DNA of 49,109 nucleotides, taken from assembly GCA_041916775.1 (NCBI GenBank), contig JAYRYZ010000031.1, positions 1 through 49,109 on the forward strand, read 5' to 3'. The first letter of the stretch is position 1. Each line of letters starts with the position of its first letter. This document shows positions 16,581-26,200 of this stretch, one piece after another. The DNA is from UBA2357 sp041916775. Its GTDB lineage: Bacteria > Pseudomonadota > Gammaproteobacteria > Burkholderiales > Rhodocyclaceae. The notes under the pieces are model-generated. The model was not told the origin of the DNA. It did no database searches and saw nothing but the letters and a program-made list of their open reading frames with translations. The position numbers and the translations under genes are program-made.

Positions 16581-16609
16581 ATCATAACCAAGTGGATGTT
16601 GCACTGCAA
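16581..16609 (-). promoter_or_regulatory. Promoter candidate for the small RNA
   Basis: Read on the minus strand, TATGAT (16586-16581) matches the sigma70 -10 at 5 of 6 positions. TTGCAG (16609-16604) stands 17 bp upstream as a weak -35. The remaining DNA from 16610 to 16807 is AT-richer near 16750-16795 and may hold the kinase promoter (a TAAAAT at 16754-16759), but I see no clear -35 for it. Confidence 0.5.
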
Positions 16610-16807
16610 TATCCTTATGGAGGTTTCTGCTTAGAAGTTTTTGATGGGCGCATCAGTCACGAGAACAGGTGGGAGGTGTTGCGCTGCAGCATCCGCGACA
16701 ATGCGGGGTGCTGCGTGAAGTCGCTCACTGCCGTGACGTGCGCGTGATGGCAATAAAATCAGCAAAATTGCAAAATATGTTCACTCATTCAATCCCTTGT
16801 ACCCGGG

Positions 16808-19800
16808 GTGCCCACGTCCATGTTCAGCCCTGAGCTGCCTCCTGCCCCACGTCCCCCCGACCGCGACCTCCTCGAGATGATGGTCGAGGCCAGCGACATC
16901 GCGATGCTGGCAGTTTCCGGCGAGGGTCGTGTGGAGGTGGTGAACGCCCGCTTTCGACGCTACTGGGGGCTCGATGGCTTGCCGGACGAGGTCCTCGAGG
17001 ATTTCTCCAGCTTGCGCCCGGTGCTGGAGAGCCGCCTGGGTGCTGGCTGCGACTGTGTGATCGGAGCCTTTACCGGCGACCGTCTCGACACCCTGACCTT
17101 GCGCTCGGGACGGGTGCTCGAGTGCTCATGCCAGGGGGTGCGCCTTGGGGCGCGGGACGTGCGCCTGTGGTCGATGCGGGACATCACCGACCTGCACATT
17201 GCCACCGTGACAGCCAGCGGCGAGCGCCAGCGCTTGCGCGCGCTGATCCGGACCATCCCAGACCCGGTGTGGGTGAAGAATACCGAAGGCGTGTATCTGG
17301 CCTGCAACCGCGCGTTCGAGCAGCTCTTCGGTGCGCCGGAGGAAGCGATCGTCGGACGCACCGATTACGACTTCGTCGACCGCTCGCTCGCCGACTTCTT
17401 CCGCGCCAATGACAGGCTCGCGATCCAGGCCGGTATGGCGCGAACCAACGAGGAGTGGCTGACCTTCGCCGAGACCGGCCACCGCGGGCTGTTCGAGACC
17501 GTCAAGACGCCATTCCTGGACGAGAAGGGCAAGGTGATCGGCGTGCTGGGCATTGCCCGTGACGTCACGCCGCTGTGGCAGGCGGGCGAACGCCTGAGGG
17601 AGAGCGAGGCGCTCTATCGCACCATCGTCAGCCAGGCGGGCGAGGGGATCATCGTCATCGATCCGGACTCGCTCGGCTTTCTGGAATTCAACGAGGCTGC
17701 CTGCGCCACGCTGGGTTATGACCGCGAGACCTTCGCCGGCATGAGCCTCATGGATCTCCAGTCCGAGTTCAGCCGCGAGGAGGCTGTCGCGCGTTGCCAC
17801 GAGATCTTGGCTAAAGGCGGCGGCGAGTTCGAGATCGCCCACCGTCACCGGGACGGTAGTCTGCGGGACATGCAGGTCAGCAACCGTCCGGTGTCGATCA
17901 ACGGGCGCAGCTATCTTGCTGCGGTCTGGCGCGACATCACCGAACGCAAGCAGCAGGAGCGCACCCAGGCGGAGTCACGCCAGGCGCTGGAGACGCGTGT
18001 GCAGCAGCGCACCGCCGAGCTCGAGGCGGTGAACGAGCGGCTCACCAGGGCCAAGGAGGCGGCCGAAGCGGCAAACGCGGCGAAGAGCACCTTTCTCGCG
18101 AACATGAGCCACGAGATCCGTACCCCGTTGAACGCGATCATCGGGCTCACCCACCTGCTGCGAAAGCGCAGCGCCGAGCCGGAGCAGCGCGTCCAACTCG
18201 ACAAGATCGGCAGCGCGGCGCGGCATCTGCTCGGCGTCATCAACGACATCCTCGATGTCTCGAAGATCGAGGCGGGAAAGCTGGTGCTCGAAGAGACGGA
18301 CTTCGACCTCTGCCACGTGATCAACGACGTGCTCGATCTGGTCGCCGAGCGCGCTCGAACGAAGGGGCTGCGGTTGCTGTGCGAGGTCGACCCGGATCTT
18401 CCGGCCGTTTTGCGTGGCGACGGCCTGCGTCTAGGCCAGATCCTGCTCAATCTGGTGACCAACGCGGTCAAGTTCACCGATAACGGCACCGTGGCGGTGT
18501 CGGTGACGCGCGGTGAGTCCGACGGCGACCGGCTGCGGGTGCGCTTTGCGGTCAAGGATACGGGTATCGGCATGTCGGCCGAGCAATGTGCGCGGCTCTT
18601 CCAGCCCTTCGAGCAGGCCGACAGCTCCACCACGCGCCGCTTCGGGGGCACCGGGCTGGGGCTTGCGATCAGCCGCCGACTGGTCGAGCTCATGCACGGC
18701 AGCCTGTCGGTCGAGAGCAGGCTCGGGCAGGGTGCCTGTTTCCGCTTCGAGGTGCTGCTCAAGCGGCGAGGCGCGCAAGCGCAGGCGCGGGACAAGCAGC
18801 CCGGAGCGCAGGCGCAACTGCCCGATCCCGTCGAGGACCTGCTCGAACGCCTGCGCCAGCGTGGTTCGGCGCGGATCCTGCTGGTCGAGGACAACCCCAT
18901 CAACCAGGAGGTCGCGCGCGCCTTGCTCGAGGACGCCGGGCTGATCATCGATGTCGCGCACGACGGTCACCAGGCCGTCGAGATGAACGCATCCGGCCGC
19001 TACGCGATGATCCTGATGGATCTGCAGATGCCGGTGATGGATGGCCTCGAGGCGACCCAGCACATTCGTGCCGACCCGCGTTTCGCGAGCACGCCGCCAA
19101 TCGTGGCGATGACTGCGAGCGCCTTCGACGAGGATCGCCAGCGATGTTTGGCCATCGGCATGAACGATCACGTGGCCAAGCCCATCGACCCGCTGCGCCT
19201 GTACGAGGCCGTGCTGAGATGGCTGGGCACGGCAGCGGAGGGCGTCGGCATCGCGGCCCCCGATGCAGGCGGCGTGGAGCCCGTCCGGATGGCATCGGCG
19301 CTGCAGGTACTGCGCCTTCAGCCGGGTCTCGATGTGGACGCCGGGCTCGCGGTGCTGCGCAACAAACCGGAGACCTATCTTCGCCTGCTGCGCCGCTTCT
19401 GCACCAGCCATCGAGACGACGCCGCGGCGATGCGCACGCTGTGGCGGTCGAATGATCCGCAAAAGGCGAAGCTGCTGGCCCACACCTTGAAGGGGGTCGC
19501 GGGCAACCTCGGGCTCACGGAGGTGCGCGCGCATACCGAGCTGATCGAGTCCTGCCTGCGTGGCGGTTCCGACAGCGACGGGGTGATGGCCGCCATTGCC
19601 GCGCTGGAAACCCAGCTCCACAGCGTGTGCGACCTCATGGTCAGCGTGCTCGACGAGGCCTCGCCAGCCGTGCAGGTGCACGCCGCCGCGCCATTGTCGG
19701 CGGAGGCGGCGGATACGCTGGTGCGGGAACTCGGGGCCCTGCTTGCTGCGGACGATCTGCAGGCGCTCAACCTGTTCCAGGCCAACATGCCGGCGCTGAT

Positions 19801-19918
19801 GTGGTTACTCGGTGCGGAGTACGACGCCTTCGTCCGCGACATGGATGCCTTTGCGTTCGACCGTGCACTGACGCATTTACCGGTGGCGGGTGGCGCGATT
19901 CAGCTCGGTCGGGGGTGA
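16808..19918 (+). CDS. Soluble hybrid histidine kinase (PAS-PAS-PAS-HisKA-HATPase-REC-Hpt)
   Basis: The 1036-residue protein has no membrane segment. Three PAS-like domains (about 20-125, 142-255 and 265-378) are followed by a coiled coil (380-425) and HisKA with His435 in FLANMSHEIRTP. The catalytic domain shows LLNLVTNAVKFT, DTGIGM and GGTGLGL. Next comes a receiver with Asp738 (ILMDLQMPVMDG), and a C-terminal Hpt domain with His892 in LLAHTLKGVAGNLG. It is thus a complete phosphorelay up to Hpt; the final response regulator is not nearby. Start is GTG 16808; ATG 16820 is equally possible and neither has a clear ribosome-binding site. The signal is unknown but must be cytoplasmic. Confidence 0.94.
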   Translation: MPTSMFSPELPPAPRPPDRDLLEMMVEASDIAMLAVSGEGRVEVVNARFRRYWGLDGLPDEVLEDFSSLRPVLESRLGAGCDCVIGAFTGDRLDTLTLRSGRVLECSCQGVRLGARDVRLWSMRDITDLHIATVTASGERQRLRALIRTIPDPVWVKNTEGVYLACNRAFEQLFGAPEEAIVGRTDYDFVDRSLADFFRANDRLAIQAGMARTNEEWLTFAETGHRGLFETVKTPFLDEKGKVIGVLGIARDVTPLWQAGERLRESEALYRTIVSQAGEGIIVIDPDSLGFLEFNEAACATLGYDRETFAGMSLMDLQSEFSREEAVARCHEILAKGGGEFEIAHRHRDGSLRDMQVSNRPVSINGRSYLAAVWRDITERKQQERTQAESRQALETRVQQRTAELEAVNERLTRAKEAAEAANAAKSTFLANMSHEIRTPLNAIIGLTHLLRKRSAEPEQRVQLDKIGSAARHLLGVINDILDVSKIEAGKLVLEETDFDLCHVINDVLDLVAERARTKGLRLLCEVDPDLPAVLRGDGLRLGQILLNLVTNAVKFTDNGTVAVSVTRGESDGDRLRVRFAVKDTGIGMSAEQCARLFQPFEQADSSTTRRFGGTGLGLAISRRLVELMHGSLSVESRLGQGACFRFEVLLKRRGAQAQARDKQPGAQAQLPDPVEDLLERLRQRGSARILLVEDNPINQEVARALLEDAGLIIDVAHDGHQAVEMNASGRYAMILMDLQMPVMDGLEATQHIRADPRFASTPPIVAMTASAFDEDRQRCLAIGMNDHVAKPIDPLRLYEAVLRWLGTAAEGVGIAAPDAGGVEPVRMASALQVLRLQPGLDVDAGLAVLRNKPETYLRLLRRFCTSHRDDAAAMRTLWRSNDPQKAKLLAHTLKGVAGNLGLTEVRAHTELIESCLRGGSDSDGVMAAIAALETQLHSVCDLMVSVLDEASPAVQVHAAAPLSAEAADTLVRELGALLAADDLQALNLFQANMPALMWLLGAEYDAFVRDMDAFAFDRALTHLPVAGGAIQLGRG

Positions 19919-20015
19919 GTCCGCACCGGCGGGCACGCTGCGCGCCGAGACGGATTGCCAGAACTTCGGGCGCGCTCGCGAGTCCTCGTGATTCGGCGAC
20001 GACGCGAGCGAGACG

Positions 20016-20708
20016 ATGATCCGGCTCAAGCAACTCAGCATGCACTACACCCTGGGCGGTAACCGCATCGACATCCTGCGCGAGGTCGATCTGCAGATTG
20101 CCGCAGGGGAGCGGGTGGCCATCGCCGGTCCTTCGGGTACCGGCAAGACTTCACTGCTGTTGCTGCTTGCCGGACTGGAGCGTCCGGCATCCGGCTCGGT
20201 GGAGTTCGCCGGCCGGTCGCTCGAGACACTGGACCGTGACCAGCTCGCCGACCTGCGTCGCGATCACATGGGCATCGTCTTCCAGTCCTTCCACCTCGTA
20301 CCCAGCCTGAGCGCACTGGACAATGCCGCGCTGCCGCTCGAAATCGCGGGACGGCGCGATGCGCGCGAGCGGGCGCGGGCGCTGCTCGACAAGGTGGGGC
20401 TCGGTGCGCGCCTGGATCACTACCCTGCCCAGCTCTCCGGTGGCGAGCAGCAGCGTGTGGCCATCGCGCGTGCGCTGGTGCACGAACCCAGGCTGGTGCT
20501 TGCCGACGAGCCCACCGGGAATCTGGATGACCGCACTGGAAGCGCGATCGGCGAGCTGCTGTTGCGGCTGAATGCCGAGTCCGGCACGACGCTCGTACTG
20601 GTGACGCACGACGCGGCCTTCGCACGGCGTTGCGACCGGGTGCTGAGCCTCTCCGAGGGGCGGTTGACGGCCGCGCAACCGGAGCGGGAGGGCGCTGCCC
20701 GTGGCTAG
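20016..20708 (+). CDS. ABC transporter ATP-binding protein (YbbA/LolD-like)
   Basis: This 230-residue ATPase belongs to the MacB/LolD/YbbA group. It has Walker A GPSGTGKTSL, the Q-loop in GIVFQSFHLVPSLSALDN, the signature LSGGEQQRVAIARAL, Walker B LVLADEPTGNLD and the switch His in VTHD. The stop overlaps the GTG start of the following large permease gene by 8 bp, so the two make one complex. Transporters of this group do not move a solute through a channel but act mechanically on lipoproteins, envelope proteins or exported molecules. The 97-bp gap to the upstream kinase gene holds no clear terminator, so cotranscription with it is possible. Confidence 0.93.
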   Translation: MIRLKQLSMHYTLGGNRIDILREVDLQIAAGERVAIAGPSGTGKTSLLLLLAGLERPASGSVEFAGRSLETLDRDQLADLRRDHMGIVFQSFHLVPSLSALDNAALPLEIAGRRDARERARALLDKVGLGARLDHYPAQLSGGEQQRVAIARALVHEPRLVLADEPTGNLDDRTGSAIGELLLRLNAESGTTLVLVTHDAAFARRCDRVLSLSEGRLTAAQPEREGAARG

Positions 20709-23223
20709 CCTCGCAAGCCTTGCCGGCATTGCATGGCGCGACCTGCGTGGCGGCGGGCGGACGCTGTGGGTGTTCGGCGCCTGCCTCGCGTTGGGCGTCG
20801 CACTCATTGCCGCGAGCGCTGGCCTGTACCGCCAGATCAGCGCCAGCATGCTCGCGGACACGCGCACGCTGTTCGGTGGCGATGTCGAGGTGCGAACGCG
20901 CGCACCGCTGGCAGACGAGGTCCTCGCCTGGACGGCGGCGCGCGGCAGCGTGTCGCTGCTGGTCGAATTCAGGACCATGCTGATGACGCCCTCCGGCGAG
21001 GCCCACCTGGTCGAACTGCAAAGCGTCGACGCCCGCTATCCGCTCTATGGCGCGGTGGAGCTTGCACCATCGCAGTCGCTGGCCGAGGCAACCGCGGCGC
21101 ACTCAGGCCGGCATGGTGTCGTGCTGGACCCGGTGCTGTCGCAACGCCTTGGGCTCGGTCCAGGCGATCTGGTGACACTCGGCGACATCGAACTCGAGGT
21201 GCGCGCACTCACCGTGCGCCAACCCGATCGCAGCCTGCGTGCCGACTGGAGCGGGCCGCCGGTGCTGGTCTCGGCCGAGGCGCTGGCCGCAACCGGCCTG
21301 CTGCAACCGGGAAGTCGGCCCGCCTATCGCTACCGCGTGCGTACCGATGTCGCACCCGACGCCTGGCGTGCCGCATTCATGTCGGCCTTTGCCGATCACG
21401 ACGCCGAGATCCGCACCTTCACCGAGCGCAATGCGCGGTTGGCGGAGGTGCTCGAGCAGATCGGTTCCGGGGTGATGCTGATCGGCTTCAGTGCGCTCTT
21501 CATCGGAGGCATGGGGGTGTTCAACAGCGTTCAAGCCTACCTGCAGGGCAAGCTCGGCACCCTTGCCACCCTGCGTGCGCTCGGCCTGCGCGACGGGCGC
21601 CTGGCGACGCTGTATCTGTTGCAGATCCTTGCGTTGGCGGCGGGTGCGTCGCTGCTCGGGGCGATTCTCGGCGGGGGGTTGGCGCTGCTGGGTGTTGCGA
21701 TGGCGAGCGCGCGGCTCCCGGTCGCGGGCGACGCAGCGCTGCTGGTCGCACCCCTCGCGCTCGCCTGGGTCTGTGGCGTGTTCATCGCGCTGTTGTTCTC
21801 ATTGCCGGCCTTGGGGCGGGCGCTGACGGTGAACCCTGCGGCCCTGTTTCGCGGTGCACTCGGGGTGGCGACCCACGTCCCGGCGCGGGCGGGCTGGCTC
21901 ACCGCAGCATGCGCGCTGGTTGCCGCCGCGCTGCTCCTGGCGTCGATGCCGGATGCGCGATTCGGCCTGCTGTTCCTCTTCGCGCTCGCCCTCGTGCTGG
22001 CGCTGCTGGAAGGGCTCGTGCGCGTGCTGCGCAAGGTGGCGCAGCGCGTCGCCGGGCATCCGCGTTTGGCCGGGCGCTTCGCATTGAGGATCGCGCTGTC
22101 CGGCCTCTACCGTCCGGACTCGGCCCTGCGCCCGGCCTTGCTCTCGCTCGGCTCGGCGCTGACCCTGCTGGTGGCCTCCACGCTTGTGGTTCATGCGCTG
22201 CTGCTGACGGTCGAGGAAACAGTCCCGGCGCAGGCGCCGGCGCTGGTGTTCCATGACATCGACGCGACCCGCCTGGGCGAGTTCGAGCAGCTGGTGCGGG
22301 CTGCCCCCAGCCTCAGCCGGCTGGACCTCGCGCCGTTCGTGCTCGGCCGGCTGGTAGGGGTGGGCGACGAGGCTCTGCGCGACAGCACCGATGCGCGGCG
22401 CCGGGTCGAGGCGCGCGACGAACACAAGATGAGCACCCTGCAGAACAACTTCGACCAGGTCGTCGTGACGCGCGGCGACTGGTGGCCGGCGGATTATCGG
22501 GGGCCACCCCTGGTCGCGATGGAGGATCGCGAGGCCGACCAGCTCGGCCTCGCGCCCGGCGACGTGCTGCACTTCGAGATCCTCGGCGAGCCGGTCACCG
22601 CCACCTTGGTCGCGATCTACGCGCAGAAGCGCTTCCAGTCCCGTCTGTGGCTTGAAGCGATCTTCTCCGATGGCGTGCTGGATCCCTTCATCACGCGCCA
22701 TGTGGGCATGGCCTACATGGACGCGCAAGAGGCGATCGCGACCCAGAACCGCATCGCATCGGTGCAGCCGGGTGTTGTCAGCGTGCGCACCTCGATGCTC
22801 CTCGACGAGGCGCGCGCCATCCTGACCCGCGCTGCGACGGCGCTCACGGCGGTGGGTGCGATCACTCTGCTGGCGAGCCTGCTCGTGCTGGTGAGCGTGG
22901 TCACGGCGAGCCGGCTGCGGCAGATCTACCTGGCGACGCTGCTCCACGCGCTGGGCGCCCGCGTTGCCGCAATCCGCCATGCGGTCTATCTGGAGTACCT
23001 GTTTGTGGCGCTCGTGACCGCGCTTTTCGCGGCGATGGCAGGCAGCGTGCTCGGGGGGATCCTGCTGCACGTCCGCCTGGCGCTGGAGGTGCCGAACGTG
23101 TGGTGGAGCGGCGGCGTGCTCGCGGTTCTGGTCAGCACCAGCTCGCTCGGTCTGGGGGCGCACCACCTCCTGCGCCAGCTGAGGCTGTCGCCGGCCAGTC
23201 TGCTGCGGGGTTCCAGCCCCTGA
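20701..23223 (+). CDS. FtsX-like ABC transporter permease (YbbP-like)
   Basis: The 840-residue permease has one N-terminal helix, a large periplasmic domain, and two FtsX-type membrane units. The first starts about residue 258 (VMLIGFSALFIGGMGVFNSVQAYLQ) and the last lies at the C-terminus (about 715-830, ITLLASLLVLVSVVTASRLR). In between lie four more hydrophobic stretches and a second periplasmic domain. This size and duplicated layout fits the YbbP family, partner of YbbA. The GTG start is fixed by the overlap with the ATPase gene. In E. coli the pair lies by the thioesterase gene tesA; no such gene is here. The stop is followed one base later by a short inverted-repeat element. Confidence 0.9.
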   Translation: MASLASLAGIAWRDLRGGGRTLWVFGACLALGVALIAASAGLYRQISASMLADTRTLFGGDVEVRTRAPLADEVLAWTAARGSVSLLVEFRTMLMTPSGEAHLVELQSVDARYPLYGAVELAPSQSLAEATAAHSGRHGVVLDPVLSQRLGLGPGDLVTLGDIELEVRALTVRQPDRSLRADWSGPPVLVSAEALAATGLLQPGSRPAYRYRVRTDVAPDAWRAAFMSAFADHDAEIRTFTERNARLAEVLEQIGSGVMLIGFSALFIGGMGVFNSVQAYLQGKLGTLATLRALGLRDGRLATLYLLQILALAAGASLLGAILGGGLALLGVAMASARLPVAGDAALLVAPLALAWVCGVFIALLFSLPALGRALTVNPAALFRGALGVATHVPARAGWLTAACALVAAALLLASMPDARFGLLFLFALALVLALLEGLVRVLRKVAQRVAGHPRLAGRFALRIALSGLYRPDSALRPALLSLGSALTLLVASTLVVHALLLTVEETVPAQAPALVFHDIDATRLGEFEQLVRAAPSLSRLDLAPFVLGRLVGVGDEALRDSTDARRRVEARDEHKMSTLQNNFDQVVVTRGDWWPADYRGPPLVAMEDREADQLGLAPGDVLHFEILGEPVTATLVAIYAQKRFQSRLWLEAIFSDGVLDPFITRHVGMAYMDAQEAIATQNRIASVQPGVVSVRTSMLLDEARAILTRAATALTAVGAITLLASLLVLVSVVTASRLRQIYLATLLHALGARVAAIRHAVYLEYLFVALVTALFAAMAGSVLGGILLHVRLALEVPNVWWSGGVLAVLVSTSSLGLGAHHLLRQLRLSPASLLRGSSP

Positions 23224-23224
23224 A

Positions 23225-23278
23225 AGCTTGTGAAGAAACCGTCGCGATCGGTTTGCACAGCCGGTTCATTCACGGGCT
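23225..23278. repeat. MITE/REP-like inverted-repeat element (copy 2, 54 bp)
   Basis: The arms 23225-23241 and 23262-23278 pair at 15 of 17 positions, counting two G-U pairs. The left arm AGCTTGTGAAGAAACCG is nearly identical to the right end of the 145-bp element at 6-150 read on the minus strand, and the right arm resembles that element's other end. It fills the gap between the convergent permease and GGDEF-EAL genes and could fold as a hairpin in both transcripts. There is no U-tract. Confidence 0.6.
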
Positions 23279-23284
23279 CCGGGT

Positions 23285-26200
23285 TCAGCGTCCGGGGAGT
23301 GGTGCTGCCAGTTGCTCGAAGGCGACACGCCCGATCAGCTGACCGAGGGCATCGAGCAGCGCATCGCCGCGGGCGGCGTCTAACTGCGCATTGCCCTCGG
23401 CAGAGGTCGTGTCCGCCTGCAGCGCGTCCAGTAGCCCCGTGTAGAGCCGCTCCAGTTGCTGGAACTCGGCGAGGGCGTGATGGCGCCGTCTGCCTTCCCC
23501 GCTCAGCCAGTCGGCGAAGGCGCACGTCGGGCCGCCCTGCGGGATCGGTTCGCCGGCTGCTTGCAGTTTCCCAATGAGCGCCAGCGCCTCGCGCAGCTGT
23601 GCCTCGGCAACGACGAGCCCGAGGTCGTCCAGGTTGTGCGGCAGGCCTGCGGCACCGCGCCAGCTCGGCTCGCCGTGCCAGTCCTGCACCCACGCGAGCA
23701 ACTCCGCGGCGGGCATGGGCGGCGCGATGACGAAGCCCTGTGCGAGGCGGCAGCCGAGGAGGATCAACAGCGCGCCGTGGTCGACGCTCTCCAGGTCTTC
23801 GGCCACCATGCGGATCTGGAAGACCTCGGCGATCCTGACGATGCTGCGGATCAGCGCGAGATCTTCCGGATCGTTGCGCAGATCGCCGATCATGGCCTGA
23901 TCCACCTTCAGCACATCGACCGGTAGCTGGCGGAAGAACGCAAGCGAGGCGTGGCTGGTGCCGAAGTGGTCCAGCGCGACATGGACCTTCATGTCGCGGA
24001 GTTTGCGCACGTTTTCTGCCGCACGGGCGATATCGGCGGGCATGGAGGTCTGGCTGATCTCCAGCTCGAAGTCGTGTGCGGCGACGCCGGCTTGCGCGAG
24101 CAGATCGGCAAGTCGGGCGGGAAAATCGGCGCGCAGGAGCTGTCGCGCCTCGATGTTGACGCTCAGCTGCAAGCTCCGTCCGGCCTCCTTGAATGCGCGC
24201 AATTGGGCGAGCGCGGTGGCGATCACCCACTCGCCCAGTTCGACCTCGAGCTCCGAGCCTTCCAGCGCGTGCAGGAAGGTCTCCGGTGCGAGCAGACCGC
24301 GCTCGGCATGCCGCCAACGCAGCAGGGCCTCGGCACCGACGACGGTGCCATTGGCCATGTCCACGCGCGGTTGGTAGTGCAGCACGAACTGCCCTTCGGT
24401 CAGCGCCTGCGCCAGGTCCTCCTGCAGGCGGCGGTGCTGGCGCACCACCCGATCGTGCTCGGCGTCGAAGAAGCGGTAGCCGTTGCGGCCACTTTCCTTG
24501 GCCGTGTACATCGCCTGATCGGCATGACGCAGTAGCAGGTCGGGGTCAGCGTTGTCCTGGGGGAACAGGGTCACCCCGATGCTGGCGGAGACGCAGTGCG
24601 ATCGTCCTGCGACGACGATGGGCTGCGACAGGATCGCCAGTACGCGGTGCAGGATGGCGTCGCATTCCTCCACCCACTCCAGCCCGAGCAGCAACAGCAC
24701 GAACTCGTCGCCGCCCAGCCTTGCCGCGGTGTCGCCCTCGCGCAGGCTTGCGGTGAGGCGGCGGCCGATCTCCTCAAGCACGGCGTCACCCACCTCGTGA
24801 CCAAAGCGATCATTGATCGGTTTGAAGTTGTCCAGATCGAGCAGGGCGACCGCCATGATTCTGCCGCTGCGGCGCGACTGCGCCACGCCCTGGCGCATGC
24901 GGTCACCGAGTAGCCGCCGGTTGGGCAGGCCGGTGAGCGGGTCGAAATGGGCGATTCGCTCCAGCTCGATCTCGCGCTGCTTGATCTGCGTGATGTCGGT
25001 GAAGGTGCCGATGAAATGGCTGATGCGTCCGTCCCCATCGCGTACCGCCGAGATCGACAAGAGCTCCGGATAGACCTCGCCGGCCTTGTTGCGATTCCAG
25101 ATCTCGCCGCGCCAATGACCACTCTCCAGCAAGGTCTGCCACATCCGCACGAAGAAGTCGCGGTCGTGATGGCCCGAGCCGAGCAGGCGGGGGTTGCGGC
25201 CAAGCACCTCCTCGCGGGCATAGCCGGTGATGCGCGAGAACGCGGGATTGACGTCAGCGATCAGGCCCTCCGCATCGGTGATCAGCACGCCCTCCTGGGT
25301 GTTCGCAAACACGCTCGCAGCGAGGCGCAGTTTCTCCTCCACCGCGACCTCGTCCGAGACGTCGCTGGTGAAGCCGTACCAGACGCAGCCCCCGTCGTCG
25401 TCACGCTGCGCGACCGCGTTGCCTCGCAGCCAGCGCGTTTCACCGTCGGGAAAGCGCACTCGGAAGCGCAGGCGCACCGGCAGGCCGGTACTGGCCGAGT
25501 CGGTGAAGGCCTGCAGCACAAGCTCCCGGTCATCCGGATGCAGGGCCCGCACGAGCGTCCGGGCATCATCCAGCGCTTCCTCGGGGGTGACGCGGAACAC
25601 CTCGCGCAAGCCCTCGCTGACATACAGGTAGCGGTAGCGGCCATCGACGCCGCGCGCAAGCTGGTAGACGACGCCGGGTACTTCACCCGAGATTCGCAGC
25701 AGGCGGCGCGACAGCTCGCGTTGGTTGTGCCAGACGCGGGTGTAGGCATGGCTGAGGGTCGCCAGCACCAGTGCGAGCAGCCAGCCGCCGACGCGCGGCC
25801 AGACGAGCGGGGCGTCGTCGATCTCCGCCGGCAGCACCGCGAGTTGCCACTCCGCCCCCGGCAGGACGATCTCGTAGATGCGGGCGGCAGTGCCGAAGGT
25901 TTCCTCCGCGCCCCAGAACACCGCACCCGGCGTGCCGTCGGCGCTCACGGCGCGCAGCGCGGCCTGTTCGCCTCCGTTGCCGGTGACGGCATTGACATCG
26001 AGGAAGCGGTCGGCGTCGATCACCGTGCTGATCAAGCCCCAGTAGCTGCCGTCGGGCATGAACACCGGTACCCGGTAGATCAGCCCGCGCCCCCCCTGGC
26101 GCAGTTCGAGCGGGCCGGCGAGGTTGGGCTTGCGCTCGCGCATGGCACGCTCCACCGCAGGCCACTGGCTGGGGACATCCGGGTAATACAGTCCGATCGC

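Noticed and set aside
16382..16609. A 75-codon minus-strand frame across the small RNA, as a possible leader peptide
   Set aside because: It has no run of regulatory codons (no Trp, few His) and no ribosome-binding site, and it runs into the coding frame region without sense; a non-coding RNA explains the features better.
20733..22256. A 507-codon frame inside the permease gene on the same strand
   Set aside because: Its Arg/Ala/Gly-rich, low-complexity composition and complete overlap with the motif-supported permease mark it as a shadow frame.
21799..23166. A 455-codon minus-strand frame opposite the permease gene
   Set aside because: It is rich in Arg, Gln and His with no recognisable motif; the plus-strand permease has clear membrane domains and is coupled to the ATPase gene.
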